From an uncultured Prevotellaceae bacterium (GTDB lineage: Bacteria; Bacteroidota; Bacteroidia; Bacteroidales; Bacteroidaceae): DNA of 64,000 nt. A program made the translations under genes and the position numbers. The stretch spans positions 1 to 64,000 of the forward strand of contig ONDP01000022.1 in assembly GCA_900316645.1 (NCBI GenBank), in the 5' to 3' direction. Below the pieces are notes generated by a model. It made no database searches. It was given only the letters and a program-made list of their open reading frames with translations, and was not told the DNA's origin. Shown here piece by piece: positions 8,833 to 18,432 of the stretch (its first letter is position 1; every line of letters begins with the position of its first letter).

Positions 8833-10137
8833 ATGGGAAATCCGAAAGCATTTTTAGAGATACACCGCCAAGAGGCTGGTTATCGACCAATTCACGATAG
8901 AATCCACGACTTTGGAGAAGTGGAACAGACGCTCAACACACGTGAGCGCAGATTGCAGGCAAGCCGTTGTATGGACTGTGGTGTGCCCTTCTGCCACTGG
9001 GCATGTCCGTTAGGAAACAAACCGCCAGAGTGGAACGATGCCCTGTACAAGGGTGACTGGGAGTTGGCTTATCAGTTGCTGACAGCTACCAATCCCTTCC
9101 CTGAGTTCACTGGCCGCATCTGTCCTGCACTCTGCGAAAAGGCGTGTGTGCTGAACCTCATTGAGCATGAGCCAACCACCAACCGAGAGGATGAGTGTGC
9201 GATTACGGAGGCTGCTTTCCGAGAGGGATATGTCACTCTGCACCACCCCGAACGTAATGGTAAGAAGGTTGCCGTGATTGGTAGCGGTCCTGCAGGACTT
9301 GCTGCTGCCAACGACCTCAATCTGATGGGCTATCAGGTGACTGTCTTTGAGAAGAATGAAGCAGCAGGCGGATTACTTCGCTATGGTATTCCGAATTTCA
9401 AGCTCAACAAGGCAATTATTGACCGCCGACTCCGTTTATTAGAAGAGGAAGGCATCACATTCCACTATGGTGAGGAAATAATGGTAAACGAACAGTCTGT
9501 GGTGAATGATTTCGACGCTATCGTCATTGCAACCGGTACTCCAACGGCCCGCGACCTGAAAGTGCCTGGACGGGATTTGAACGGCGTACATTTTGCCCTT
9601 GAACTTCTTTCTCAGCAGAACCGAGTGCTTGCAGGAATGGAGTTCGCCGGCAGCGAGAGAATTACTGCCAAGGGAAAGGATGTGCTGGTCATCGGCGGTG
9701 GCGACACGGGATCTGACTGCATCGGTACTGCACACCGGCAGGGATGCAAGAGCGTGACACAGATTGAGATTATGCCTAAACCCGTTGAGGGACCTGTTGA
9801 CCCCAACAACCCCTGGCCTAACTTCCCACGGACGCTGAAGACCACTTCCAGCCACGAAGAGGGATGTGTGCGCCGATGGAACATCAACACACTGGAGTTT
9901 ATCGGCAAGGACGGAAAACTAACTGGTGTGAAGGTGCAGGAAAAGGGCAAGGAGCCCGAAATCATCAAGGCAGAACTCGTGTTGCTGGCAATGGGATTCC
10001 TCCGACCGGAACATCCGGAATACCCCGAGAAGGTCTTCGTCTGTGGTGATGCAGCCAATGGTGCTTCCCTCGTGGTTCGCGCTATGGCCAGTGGTAAGAA
10101 TATTGCAAAACAAGTTGATAAATTCCTTTCTGAATGA
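8833..10137 (+). CDS. gltD: Glutamate synthase small subunit
   Basis: The 434-residue flavoprotein passes electrons from NAD(P)H to GltB. Two cysteine groups for 4Fe-4S clusters are visible: Cys46, 49, 54, 58 and Cys97, 101, 105. The FAD-binding GSGPAG is at 150-155 and the NAD(P)-binding GGGDTG at about 288-293. It lies 57 bases after gltB, and its last four bases overlap the dapF start (ATGA), so translation of the two is probably coupled. Confidence 0.96.
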   Translation: MGNPKAFLEIHRQEAGYRPIHDRIHDFGEVEQTLNTRERRLQASRCMDCGVPFCHWACPLGNKPPEWNDALYKGDWELAYQLLTATNPFPEFTGRICPALCEKACVLNLIEHEPTTNREDECAITEAAFREGYVTLHHPERNGKKVAVIGSGPAGLAAANDLNLMGYQVTVFEKNEAAGGLLRYGIPNFKLNKAIIDRRLRLLEEEGITFHYGEEIMVNEQSVVNDFDAIVIATGTPTARDLKVPGRDLNGVHFALELLSQQNRVLAGMEFAGSERITAKGKDVLVIGGGDTGSDCIGTAHRQGCKSVTQIEIMPKPVEGPVDPNNPWPNFPRTLKTTSSHEEGCVRRWNINTLEFIGKDGKLTGVKVQEKGKEPEIIKAELVLLAMGFLRPEHPEYPEKVFVCGDAANGASLVVRAMASGKNIAKQVDKFLSE

Positions 10138-10937
10138 CTAAGATTAGATTTACCAAGATGCATGGTTGCGGCAATGACTACATTTACGTCGATGCCACAC
10201 GTTATACCATCCCAAACCCCTCTGAGGCTGCCCGCCAGTGGAGCAACCGCCACAAGGGTATTGGATCTGACGGACTGGTACTGATTGGCGTATCGACTGT
10301 CCCTGAGGCAGATTTCTCGATGCGCATATTCAATGCCGACGGTTCGGAGGCTATGATGTGTGGTAATGCAGCACGCTGTATTGGCAAATATCTATACGAG
10401 AGGGGAATGACGACGAAAACAGAGATATTGTTGCTGACTTTATCAGGCATCAAGAGGCTCAGTCTTCTCGTTGATGACGGTGAGGTGAAGAGCGTCACGG
10501 TGGACATGCTGGAACCTGCACTGGAAGACGAGCGTCTCTTCGTTCCGACACGCGGGCTTACCGAAGGCATCTTCGTGTCAATGGGCAATCCGCATTATGT
10601 CATCTTCACTGACGATGTGGATCAGGTGAATGAAACAGGTGCCAAACTTGAATATCATCCTGCCTTCCCAGAACGTTGCAATATAGAATTTGCCAAAGTA
10701 TTGGCAGACGGCAGCATCCGCACTCGCGTATGGGAAAGGGGAAGCGGTATCACTCAGGCTTGTGGAACAGGCGCTTGCGCTACAGCTGTTGCTGCAGCTA
10801 TCAGCCAACGGGCTGGACGACAGTCGGATATCGTCATGGACGGTGGAACACTGCACATAGAATGGCGCGAAAGCAACAACCATGTATATCTGACGGGACC
10901 TGCTGCCTTCGTCTGCGACGGTGAGATAGAATTATGA
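10134..10937 (+). CDS. dapF: Diaminopimelate epimerase
   Basis: The 267-residue protein converts LL- to meso-diaminopimelate for peptidoglycan and lysine. The two catalytic cysteines are Cys76 (MMCGNAARC) and Cys210 (QACGTGACA), and the N-terminal [12 protein letters not shown] is typical. It overlaps gltD by four bases and precedes dapL, so the two last steps of this branch of lysine synthesis are made together with the glutamate that DapL uses as amino donor. Confidence 0.96.
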   Translation: MTKIRFTKMHGCGNDYIYVDATRYTIPNPSEAARQWSNRHKGIGSDGLVLIGVSTVPEADFSMRIFNADGSEAMMCGNAARCIGKYLYERGMTTKTEILLLTLSGIKRLSLLVDDGEVKSVTVDMLEPALEDERLFVPTRGLTEGIFVSMGNPHYVIFTDDVDQVNETGAKLEYHPAFPERCNIEFAKVLADGSIRTRVWERGSGITQACGTGACATAVAAAISQRAGRQSDIVMDGGTLHIEWRESNNHVYLTGPAAFVCDGEIEL

Positions 10938-10977
10938 ATTGTGAATTATGAATTATGAACTATGAACTATGAACTAA
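10931..10977. repeat. AATTATGA/AACTATGA array between dapF and dapL
   Basis: About six 7-8 base units start within the dapF stop codon and fill the 44-base gap to dapL. No promoter match is seen here. Confidence 0.75.
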
Positions 10978-10981
10978 TAAT

Positions 10982-12214
10982 ATGGCATTAGTAAACGAAC
11001 ATTTTCTAAAACTACCGAACAACTATTTGTTCGCCGACATTGCCAAGAAAGTGAATGCCTTCAAGGTGATGCACCCAAAGGCCGACATTATCTCACTGGG
11101 CATTGGCGATGTAACCCAGCCATTGTGTCCTGCAGTGATTGAAGCAATGCATAAGGCCGTTGAAGAGATGGGTACTGCCGAGGGGTTCAGAGGCTATGGT
11201 CCCGAACAGGGCTATGAATTCCTACGTGAAGCCATTCTGAAGAATGATTTCCTGCCTCGCGGCATTCATTTGGATATTGACGAGATATTCATTAATGACG
11301 GTGCAAAATCAGATACGGGCAACATCCAGGAACTGATCCGCTGGGACAACAGTATTGGTGTAACCGACCCTATCTATCCCGTCTATATCGACTCTAACGT
11401 GATGATTGGGCGAGCCGGTGTGCTGCAGGACGGACGTTGGTCGAATGTGATTTATATGCCTTGTACGGCTGAGAATGGTTTTATACCTAAGATACCGGAA
11501 GATTGTCATGTTGATGTCATTTATCTCTGCTATCCGAACAATCCTACGGGTATGGTCATCTCGAAACAGGAATTGCGACATTGGGTGAACTATGCACTCA
11601 AGAATGATGCACTGATTTTCTACGATGCAGCCTATCAGGCATATATTACCGACCCCGACATCCCCCACTCTATCTATGAGATACGAGGAGCGAGGAAGTG
11701 TGCTATCGAATTTCATTCCTATTCAAAGACGGCAGGATTCACTGGTGTGCGCTGTGGCTATACCATTGTGCCAAAAGATCTGACGGCTTCAACGCTCGAT
11801 GGCCAGCGCATTCCGCTGAATCCGCTGTGGAACCGTCGTCAATCCACCAAGTTCAACGGTACCAATTATATTTCACAGCGTGCTGCCGAGGCGATTTATA
11901 CGCCAGAAGGACAACAGCAGGTGCGCCAGACCATCGACTACTATATGCAGAATGCCCACAAGATGCTTGCCACACTTCGCAAGCTTGGCTTTGAATGTTA
12001 CGGTGGCGAGAATGCACCCTACATCTGGATGCACACTCCTGACGGAACTTCCTCATGGCAATTCTTCGAGCAGCTGCTCTACGGAGCCAATGTCGTATGC
12101 ACGCCTGGTGTCGGTTTCGGACCCAGTGGCGAGGGTTACGTCCGCTTTACCGCCTTCGGCAGTCACGAACATACTGACGAAGCACTGCACAGAATTGAGA
12201 TGTGGAACAAATGA
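10982..12214 (+). CDS. dapL: LL-diaminopimelate aminotransferase
   Basis: The 410-residue fold-type I PLP enzyme turns tetrahydrodipicolinate directly into LL-diaminopimelate with glutamate as donor. The start LGIGDVTQPLCPAVIEAM, GAKSDTGNIQEL, CYPNNPTG and the PLP lysine Lys249 in SYSKTAGFTG are characteristic of DapL rather than general aminotransferases. This one-step route replaces dapC/dapD/dapE. It lies between dapF and glnN in the nitrogen operon. Confidence 0.95.
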   Translation: MALVNEHFLKLPNNYLFADIAKKVNAFKVMHPKADIISLGIGDVTQPLCPAVIEAMHKAVEEMGTAEGFRGYGPEQGYEFLREAILKNDFLPRGIHLDIDEIFINDGAKSDTGNIQELIRWDNSIGVTDPIYPVYIDSNVMIGRAGVLQDGRWSNVIYMPCTAENGFIPKIPEDCHVDVIYLCYPNNPTGMVISKQELRHWVNYALKNDALIFYDAAYQAYITDPDIPHSIYEIRGARKCAIEFHSYSKTAGFTGVRCGYTIVPKDLTASTLDGQRIPLNPLWNRRQSTKFNGTNYISQRAAEAIYTPEGQQQVRQTIDYYMQNAHKMLATLRKLGFECYGGENAPYIWMHTPDGTSSWQFFEQLLYGANVVCTPGVGFGPSGEGYVRFTAFGSHEHTDEALHRIEMWNK

Positions 12215-12225
12215 GAAATGAGAAG

Positions 12226-12270
12226 TCCCAAACGACTAAACGACTAATGTCCTAAACGACTAAACGAGTT
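12226..12270. repeat. AAACGACTAA array upstream of glnN
   Basis: Four to five units in the sense direction sit 34-78 bases before the glnN start. The same unit, in the same orientation relative to the gene, precedes amtB and the porin gene. Confidence 0.75.
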
Positions 12271-12303
12271 AAATATATTATTCACAACACAAACAAAACG
12301 ATT

Positions 12304-14520
12304 ATGGAAACATTAAGATTTCAGGTTGTCGGTGAGGCTTTCAAGAAGAAGCCACTCGACGTAAAAACCCCCGCAGAGAGACCTGCCAGTTATTTCGGTA
12401 AGAAAGTCTTCAACCGCGAGAAAATGTACAAGTATCTGCCCAAAGACGTCTATGAAAAAATGGTAGATGTCATGGACAATGGTGCCCGACTCGACCGACA
12501 GATAGCCGATGCCGTAGCCGCTGGCATGAAACAGTGGGCTACCGAGAATGGCGTCACCCACTACACGCACTGGTTCCAGCCACTCACCGAGGGCACTGCC
12601 GAGAAGCACGATTCGTTTATCGAGCACGACGGTAAGGGAGGTATGATTGAAGAGTTTAGCGGAAAACTGCTGGCACAGCAGGAGCCCGACGCTTCATCAT
12701 TCCCATCTGGAGGCATCCGTGCCACCTTCGAGGCCAGAGGCTATTCTGCCTGGGATCCCACATCGCCAGTGTTCATCATCGACGACACGCTTTGCATCCC
12801 CACCATCTTTATTTCCTATACCGGTGAGGCGCTCGACTATAAGGCACCACTGCTGCGAGCACTGCATGCCGTCAATGTGGCAGCCACCGATGTTTGCCAC
12901 TATTTCGACCCCAGCGTCAAGAAAGTTACCAGCAACCTCGGGTGGGAACAGGAGTATTTCCTCGTTGACGAGGGTCTCTATTCTGCCCGCCCCGACCTCT
13001 TGCTGACAGGCCGCACACTGATGGGCCACGACTCGGCAAAGAACCAGCAGATGGACGACCACTACTTCGGTGCCATTCCCGAGCGCGTCGCTGCCTTTAT
13101 GCGCGACATGGAAATGCAGGCTCTCGAACTGGGCATCCCTTGCAAGACACGCCATAACGAAGTGGCCCCCAACCAGTTTGAAGTGGCACCCATCTTCGAA
13201 GAAACCAACCTTGCCGTCGATCATAACATGCTGCTCATGTCACTCATGAAGCGAGTGGCACGTAAACACGGGTTCCGCGCCCTGCTCCACGAAAAGCCTT
13301 TCGCAGGTATCAACGGTAGCGGTAAGCATAACAACTGGAGCCTGTCAACCGACACAGGAGTACTGCTCCACGCTCCTGGCAAGACTGCCGAGCAGAACCT
13401 TTGCTTTGCTACTTTCATCGTAGAAACACTGATGGGTGTCTATCGTCACAACGGATTGCTGAAAGCCTCTATCATGTCGGCTACCAATGCACACCGTCTG
13501 GGTGCCAACGAGGCACCTCCCGCCATCATCAGCTCCTTCCTCGGCAAGCAGGTCAGCGAACTGCTCGACCACATTGAGAAGGCTGACGTTGACGATATCC
13601 TTGCTATGGCTGGCAAACAGGGTATGAAGATGGATATCCCCGAGATACCCGAACTGTTTATCGACAATACCGACCGCAACCGCACGTCACCATTTGCTTT
13701 CACCGGTAACCGCTTCGAGTTCCGTGCAGTAGGCTCTGAGGCTAACTGCGCCAGTGCCATGATAGCACTCAACAGTGCCGTTGCTGAAGCCCTCGTCAAC
13801 TTCAAGCAGAGAGTTGATGCCTGCATCCCCACTTACGAGAAGAAATTTGAAGGTACAGGACACTCGGCTGTCTTCCACGCCATCATCGACGTGCTGCGTG
13901 AGGATATCAAGACCTGTAAGCCCATCCGTTTCGACGGCAACGGCTATAGCGACGAATGGGTAATAGAAGCCACCAAGCGCGGACTCGATGTCGAGAAATC
14001 GTGCCCTGTCATTTTTGAGCGTTACCTCGATGCTGAGAGCATTCAGATGTTCGAAAGCCTGGGCGTTATGACAAAGAAAGAACTCGAAGCCCGCAACGAG
14101 GTGAAATGGGAGACCTATACTAAAAAGATACAGATTGAAGCTCGTGTCCTGGGTGATCTCTCCCTGAACCACATCATTCCTGTTGCCACCAGCTATCAGA
14201 GTCAACTGTTGAAGAATGTGGAGAATATGCGCGACATCTTCCCCGTGGATAAAGCAGAAAAACTCTCTGAGCGTAACATCAAACTCATCGAGGAAATTGC
14301 AGAACGCACGTCAGCCATCGAAAAAGGTGTGGAAGAGCTGGTTGATGCACGCAAGGTTGCCAATAAGATTGAGGATGAGCATCAGAAAGCCATCGCCTAT
14401 CACGACACCGTAGCTCCAAAGATGGAGTCGATTCGCTATCAGATTGACAAACTCGAACTGATAGTTGACGATGCCCTTTGGCCGTTGCCTAAATATCGTG
14501 AACTGCTGTTCATCCGATAA
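12304..14520 (+). CDS. glnN: Glutamine synthetase type III
   Basis: The 738-residue protein makes glutamine from glutamate, ammonia and ATP. Its length and motifs are those of GSIII, the large form first described in Bacteroides, not of GSI or GSII: PSGGIRATFEARGYSAWDP, the metal/ATP motif KTRHNEVAPNQFEVAP, and NGSGKHNNWSLSTDTG. The N-terminal segment of about 150 residues and the long helical C-terminus are GSIII-specific. It is last in the gltB operon and followed by a strong hairpin, completing a GS-GOGAT pathway in one unit. Confidence 0.96.
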   Translation: METLRFQVVGEAFKKKPLDVKTPAERPASYFGKKVFNREKMYKYLPKDVYEKMVDVMDNGARLDRQIADAVAAGMKQWATENGVTHYTHWFQPLTEGTAEKHDSFIEHDGKGGMIEEFSGKLLAQQEPDASSFPSGGIRATFEARGYSAWDPTSPVFIIDDTLCIPTIFISYTGEALDYKAPLLRALHAVNVAATDVCHYFDPSVKKVTSNLGWEQEYFLVDEGLYSARPDLLLTGRTLMGHDSAKNQQMDDHYFGAIPERVAAFMRDMEMQALELGIPCKTRHNEVAPNQFEVAPIFEETNLAVDHNMLLMSLMKRVARKHGFRALLHEKPFAGINGSGKHNNWSLSTDTGVLLHAPGKTAEQNLCFATFIVETLMGVYRHNGLLKASIMSATNAHRLGANEAPPAIISSFLGKQVSELLDHIEKADVDDILAMAGKQGMKMDIPEIPELFIDNTDRNRTSPFAFTGNRFEFRAVGSEANCASAMIALNSAVAEALVNFKQRVDACIPTYEKKFEGTGHSAVFHAIIDVLREDIKTCKPIRFDGNGYSDEWVIEATKRGLDVEKSCPVIFERYLDAESIQMFESLGVMTKKELEARNEVKWETYTKKIQIEARVLGDLSLNHIIPVATSYQSQLLKNVENMRDIFPVDKAEKLSERNIKLIEEIAERTSAIEKGVEELVDARKVANKIEDEHQKAIAYHDTVAPKMESIRYQIDKLELIVDDALWPLPKYRELLFIR

Positions 14521-14574
14521 GAAGCATAACTTTCCAAGCAAACTATACCTTTTTGGTTGTTTGAAGTTTGCAAA

Positions 14575-14609
14575 AGAGACCCCGCCACTGTGATAGTGCC
14601 GAGGTCTCT
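14575..14609 (+). terminator. Terminator after glnN
   Basis: AGAGACC (14575-14581) pairs with GGTCTCT (14603-14609). An inner CACT/AGTG stem stacks on it and a T-rich run follows. Confidence 0.8.
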
Positions 14610-14674
14610 GTCTTTATTTACACCAAAGCTCCCCTGTTATAATGATGCAACCTTCGCAGAAAAACGGGGTTTTA

Positions 14675-14706
14675 TTTGGTTGTCTGTATAAATATTTGTA
14701 ATTTTG
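14675..14706 (+). promoter_or_regulatory. Promoter of the 14748 gene
   Basis: TTTG (14675-14678), 20 bases, then TAATTTTG (14699-14706) match the Bacteroidetes consensus. The start codon is 41 bases downstream. Confidence 0.75.
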
Positions 14707-14747
14707 CCAAATAAATTGAAGTAACATAAATAAAACATCAACCTATT

Positions 14748-15263
14748 ATGAAAAGAACAGTCTTAACCAGCGTGCTGCTTTTTGCAGCCATCATCACATT
14801 GTCGGCACAAAGTGTCGTAGGACATTGGCAATCAAAATTCGACAACGACGGCCAAGAAGTCAATGTCGTCATGGTGTTTACTAATGACGGCAAGTTTACC
14901 TTGAAGATGAGCCAGGACATGAACAGCCCGGAAATTGGCGACATGAATCTTCTCCTCACGATACCTGGTACCTATAAGATGAAGGATGCCAAGAATATGA
15001 CTGTTTCTCTTGAATCGGATAAGGCCGACATCAAATTCGACATGAAATTATCAAAGGCGCTGGAGGATGCTTTCAAACAGCAGCCCGAGAAGAAAGATGA
15101 ATTTATGAAACAGATGAGGGACACCGTGGTCGGGACTGCTAAAAAGGAATTTAAAGAAAATCCTATCTTCGACGGCAATATGGCTATTAAGTCGGTGACG
15201 GCTACTACTCTTGTTGTTGAGCCTGAAGACGACGACGAACTCACTATGACGAGAGTGAAGTAG
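14748..15263 (+). CDS. Small secreted protein of unknown function, possibly lipocalin-like
   Basis: The 171-residue product begins with a signal peptide (MKRTVLTSVLLFAAIITLSA, cleavage near residue 20). The mature part starts SVVGHWQSKFD and goes on VVMVFTNDGKFTLKM and IPGTYKM, which looks like the strand pattern of lipocalin-like domains that begin with a G-x-W element. A lysine-rich helical middle and an acidic tail (EPEDDDEL) follow. It is a single-gene unit with its own promoter and a shared terminator. I do not recognise a specific function. Confidence 0.75.
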   Translation: MKRTVLTSVLLFAAIITLSAQSVVGHWQSKFDNDGQEVNVVMVFTNDGKFTLKMSQDMNSPEIGDMNLLLTIPGTYKMKDAKNMTVSLESDKADIKFDMKLSKALEDAFKQQPEKKDEFMKQMRDTVVGTAKKEFKENPIFDGNMAIKSVTATTLVVEPEDDDELTMTRVK

Positions 15264-15288
15264 TCTGAGCAGAAAACAAAAAGAAAAT

Positions 15289-15316
15289 GCACAACGGAAA
15301 ATCGGTTCCGCTGTGC
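15289..15316. terminator. Bidirectional terminator between convergent genes
   Basis: GCACAACGGAA and TTCCGCTGTGC form a stem with a six-base loop, with A-rich sequence on the left and a T run on the right, so it can end both the 14748 gene and the opposing mutase gene. Confidence 0.85.
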
Positions 15317-15344
15317 ACTTTTTGTTTCCCCCAGGGGGATTGCG

Positions 15345-17090
15345 TTAATCGAGATTCAAGCTCTTCTTGATGGCTGCAACCTTCTCCATAGCGGCATTGG
15401 TGCAACGCTCATAGCATCCGGCACACTTGAAGCTGGGATCCTTGATCTCGCAATAGAACTTAATCTTCGGCTCAGTACCTGAAGGACGGACACTGATCTT
15501 GGTACCATCCTCGCAGAACCACTGCAGCACGTTAGATGTAGCAGGCATGTCGATCTTGCAGGTTGTACCGTCGGCATTCTTCTGCTCGAGTGAACGGAAG
15601 TCTTTCCATACACAAACCTTAGCACCGCCAATCTCCGTGGGAGGATTCTTGCGGAAGTCTTCCATCATCTGCTTAATCTCGTCGGCACCGCTCTTACCTG
15701 GTTTCACAACGTTGATGGTGGTCTCCTTAGAGAAGCCATACTCAGCATAGATGTCCATCAGCAGGTCGTAGAGGGTCTTGCCCTGATCCTTAGCCCATGC
15801 TGCAATCTCGCAAATCAAGCAGATAGAGGCAGGGGCATCCTTATCGCGCACCTTATCAAATGGCAGGAAGCCGAAGCTCTCCTCACCACCGCCGATGTAC
15901 TTCTTCTTACCCTCGTTGACACGGATGCGGTAAGCAATCCACTTAAAGCCTGTGAACTCGTCGAAGAGCTCGACATTGTTCTTCTTGGCAATCTGAGCAA
16001 TTACCTCAGAGGTTACGATGGTCTTCACGAGGAACTCGTTACCCTTCATCAATCCGAGTTTCTTGCGATTGGTAATGATATACCAGCAGAACATCATGGC
16101 TGTCTGGTTACCATTGATAATCTCCCACTCGCCCTTAGGATTACGGACAACGATGGCCAGACGGTCGGCATCGGGGTCGGTAGCCACCACAAGGTCAGCA
16201 TTCAGACGAGTACCGAGTTTCATGCCCAGTGTCATTGCCTCAGCATTCTCGGGGTTAGGTGAAACAACGGTTGGGAAATTGCCATCAACTACCATCTGCT
16301 CGGGAACCACATGAATGTTTTGGAAGCCCCAAGAGCGCAGTGCCATAGGAACGATGTGGCGACCTGTGCCGTGCATAGCTGAGTAAACGATGTTGAGGTC
16401 TTTCTGACGCAGAATAACATCCTGGTCAACCATAGCCTCCTTGATAGCCTGGATGTAGTCCCAGTCCATCTCACCACCGATAATCTCGATGAGTTCCTTG
16501 TTGCCCTCGAACTTCACATCGTTGATGGTCACCTTGTTCACCTCGTCGATGATACCGGTATCGTGCGGAGAGAGCACCTGTGCACCATCATCCCAATAAG
16601 CCTTGTAGCCGTTGTACTCGCGTGGATTGTGAGAAGCGGTAACGTTCACACCAGCCTGAGCACCCAACTCGCGGATGGCAAACGAAATCTCAGGAGTAGG
16701 ACGCAGACTCTCAAAGAGATAAACCTTGATGCCGTTGGCTGAGAAGATATCGGCAACGGTTTCAGCAAACATGCGCCCGTTGTTGCGGCAGTCGTGGCCT
16801 ACAACGACAGAACACTGCTTACCTGGGAAAGCCTTCAGGATATAGTTGGCAAAACCCTGAGTAGCCATACCTACAATATACTTATTCATACGGTTAGTAC
16901 CTGCTCCCATGATACCGCGCAGACCGCCTGTACCGAACTCAAGGTTCTGATAGAAAGCGTCGATGAGCGCTGTCTTGTCGGGGTTGTCCAACATAGCCTG
17001 TACTTCCTTACGTGTCTCCTCGTCAAAGGCTGGAGAGAGCCATTCCTTTGCCCGTGCCTCGCACTGAGCAATCAGTTCGTTATTTTCCAT
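15345..17090 (-). CDS. Phosphoglucomutase/phosphomannomutase family protein
   Basis: The 581-residue protein is an alpha-D-phosphohexomutase of the long PGM2-like group. The phosphoserine is Ser153 in TASHNPREYNGYK, the metal loop is DPDADR at 305-310, the sugar-binding loop is GGGEESFGFLPFD, and the phosphate-binding loop RPSGTEPKIKFY is near the C-terminus. It probably interconverts glucose 1- and 6-phosphate, though mannose or pentose substrates cannot be excluded. It has its own promoter and is separated by 115 bases from the TPR gene upstream. Confidence 0.93.
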   Translation of the reverse strand: MENNELIAQCEARAKEWLSPAFDEETRKEVQAMLDNPDKTALIDAFYQNLEFGTGGLRGIMGAGTNRMNKYIVGMATQGFANYILKAFPGKQCSVVVGHDCRNNGRMFAETVADIFSANGIKVYLFESLRPTPEISFAIRELGAQAGVNVTASHNPREYNGYKAYWDDGAQVLSPHDTGIIDEVNKVTINDVKFEGNKELIEIIGGEMDWDYIQAIKEAMVDQDVILRQKDLNIVYSAMHGTGRHIVPMALRSWGFQNIHVVPEQMVVDGNFPTVVSPNPENAEAMTLGMKLGTRLNADLVVATDPDADRLAIVVRNPKGEWEIINGNQTAMMFCWYIITNRKKLGLMKGNEFLVKTIVTSEVIAQIAKKNNVELFDEFTGFKWIAYRIRVNEGKKKYIGGGEESFGFLPFDKVRDKDAPASICLICEIAAWAKDQGKTLYDLLMDIYAEYGFSKETTINVVKPGKSGADEIKQMMEDFRKNPPTEIGGAKVCVWKDFRSLEQKNADGTTCKIDMPATSNVLQWFCEDGTKISVRPSGTEPKIKFYCEIKDPSFKCAGCYERCTNAAMEKVAAIKKSLNLD

Positions 17091-17140
17091 AATACGCTAT
17101 ATAAAATTTGTTTTAGATTTAGTATCATCATACTAAGTTA

Positions 17141-17148
17141 CAAAGATA
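17141..17148 (-). promoter_or_regulatory. -7 box of the phosphohexomutase gene
   Basis: TATCTTTG on the minus strand lies 50 bases before the start codon. The -33 element is weak. Confidence 0.5.
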
Positions 17149-17205
17149 AGCAATAAAATCGAAAATTAATACACACTACTGATTAATTTTCGTTTTTTTA
17201 GCATA

Positions 17206-18402
17206 TCAGAGCTTGCGCATGATTTTATCTATCTCCTCGAACTGGCGACCCATATTCAGGTTGAGGTAGATGCGATAAAGGGCTGGAGCCCACTTGCGGT
17301 GCTCGTTTGGAGCCAACTTGCGATAGGCCTCCATATAAGGACGTGCATCCATATATAGCTTGCGCATCTGGTTGCGATAGACACGGGGCTGGTTTCGACG
17401 GTCAAGCTCCAAAACCTGATTGAGCTTGGCTGTGGCAATATTAAAATAAGGTTCTGCTAACGAATCATTCTGAGCAATAAGACGTTCGCTGACACGGATA
17501 CAGTCGTCGTAACGCTCGAGATTGAGCAGTGCTACCGATTGAGCCAACAGGAACAACTGACTGTCGGGATTGGTGCGCAGGGCGCTTTCAGCATAATAGA
17601 GTGCCGAGTCAGGACGCTCGTGAGCATTGTAGTAGTCAATCAGTCGCGGGAAGAAATAGGGAGAGTCAGGATAGTCGGCAAACCCACGCTTGAGCATAGC
17701 GAGATTGGCCCCCTTGTCGTTCAGCCAACCATAAGCCTCGCAAGCATACTGCATAGCAAAGCGAGCCTTTGCAGTATCACGGACAGCTACATCGAAATAG
17801 CGCAGGGTGCGACTGGCGTCCTGCAAACGATAACCGGCATAGGTGGCCCAATAGGCAGCCTGTGGCATCATGCTATCGGTGGTAGCGTAATTGTAACCCG
17901 TGAAGAGGGGTTGGTCGGCTGTTTTCAAGTAACTTTCGAAGAAGTCGAAAGCCACGGGGTATTGCTCCTTGCGAACAAAGAAAGTGCCTCCATAATAGAG
18001 ATTAGGACGGAGGCGATTGAGCATCTCGGCATTGTCTTCGCGATAACGAATCTTTACCCTACCCTTTTCGTCGGGTGTGGCATCAAGGGTGTCGAGATGA
18101 CCTGCAATCAAAAAGAGACGGCGCGTAAGGTTAAAGAAGGCTGCCGTATCGTACTTCTGTCGCAGATACAGTTTCTCATTGGCTGCCTCATATTGTTTTG
18201 TGACAGCCTGAAACCACGTCAGGTAGATACGTTCGTTCTGACGGTTGGCCGTATCCTTCTTCAGAAGGTCGGTCATCAGTCGTTCAGCCTTATCGAAATC
18301 CTTGCCGCTCTTGATATAAGACCGTGCCTGACTGAGCTCTTTCTTCTGAGCCCACAGGCACGGTGTTATCATGAGTAGAAGGAGGAGCAAATAACTTCTC
18401 AC
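17206..18402 (-). CDS. Secreted TPR-repeat protein
   Basis: The 398-residue protein starts with a signal peptide ending near CLWAQ (residue 19) and then consists of helical pairs. TPR-like units are clearest at about 215-330 (for example PDSALYYAESALRTNPDSQLFLLAQSV in parts). The next gene upstream has a similar layout, so the two are probably diverged paralogues. They follow gyrA on the same strand, a neighbourhood I recall from other Bacteroidales. It is likely a periplasmic or lipid-anchored scaffold; no enzymatic motif is visible. Confidence 0.8.
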   Translation of the reverse strand: MRSYLLLLLLMITPCLWAQKKELSQARSYIKSGKDFDKAERLMTDLLKKDTANRQNERIYLTWFQAVTKQYEAANEKLYLRQKYDTAAFFNLTRRLFLIAGHLDTLDATPDEKGRVKIRYREDNAEMLNRLRPNLYYGGTFFVRKEQYPVAFDFFESYLKTADQPLFTGYNYATTDSMMPQAAYWATYAGYRLQDASRTLRYFDVAVRDTAKARFAMQYACEAYGWLNDKGANLAMLKRGFADYPDSPYFFPRLIDYYNAHERPDSALYYAESALRTNPDSQLFLLAQSVALLNLERYDDCIRVSERLIAQNDSLAEPYFNIATAKLNQVLELDRRNQPRVYRNQMRKLYMDARPYMEAYRKLAPNEHRKWAPALYRIYLNLNMGRQFEEIDKIMRKL

Positions 18403-18403
18403 T

Positions 18404-18432
18404 TCAATTTTTCAATTTTTCAATTCTCAATT
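18404..18432. repeat. TTTTTCAA array between the two TPR genes
   Basis: Four units of TCAATTTT/TCAATTC fill the 28-base gap and end in the stop codon of the upstream gene. Confidence 0.7.
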
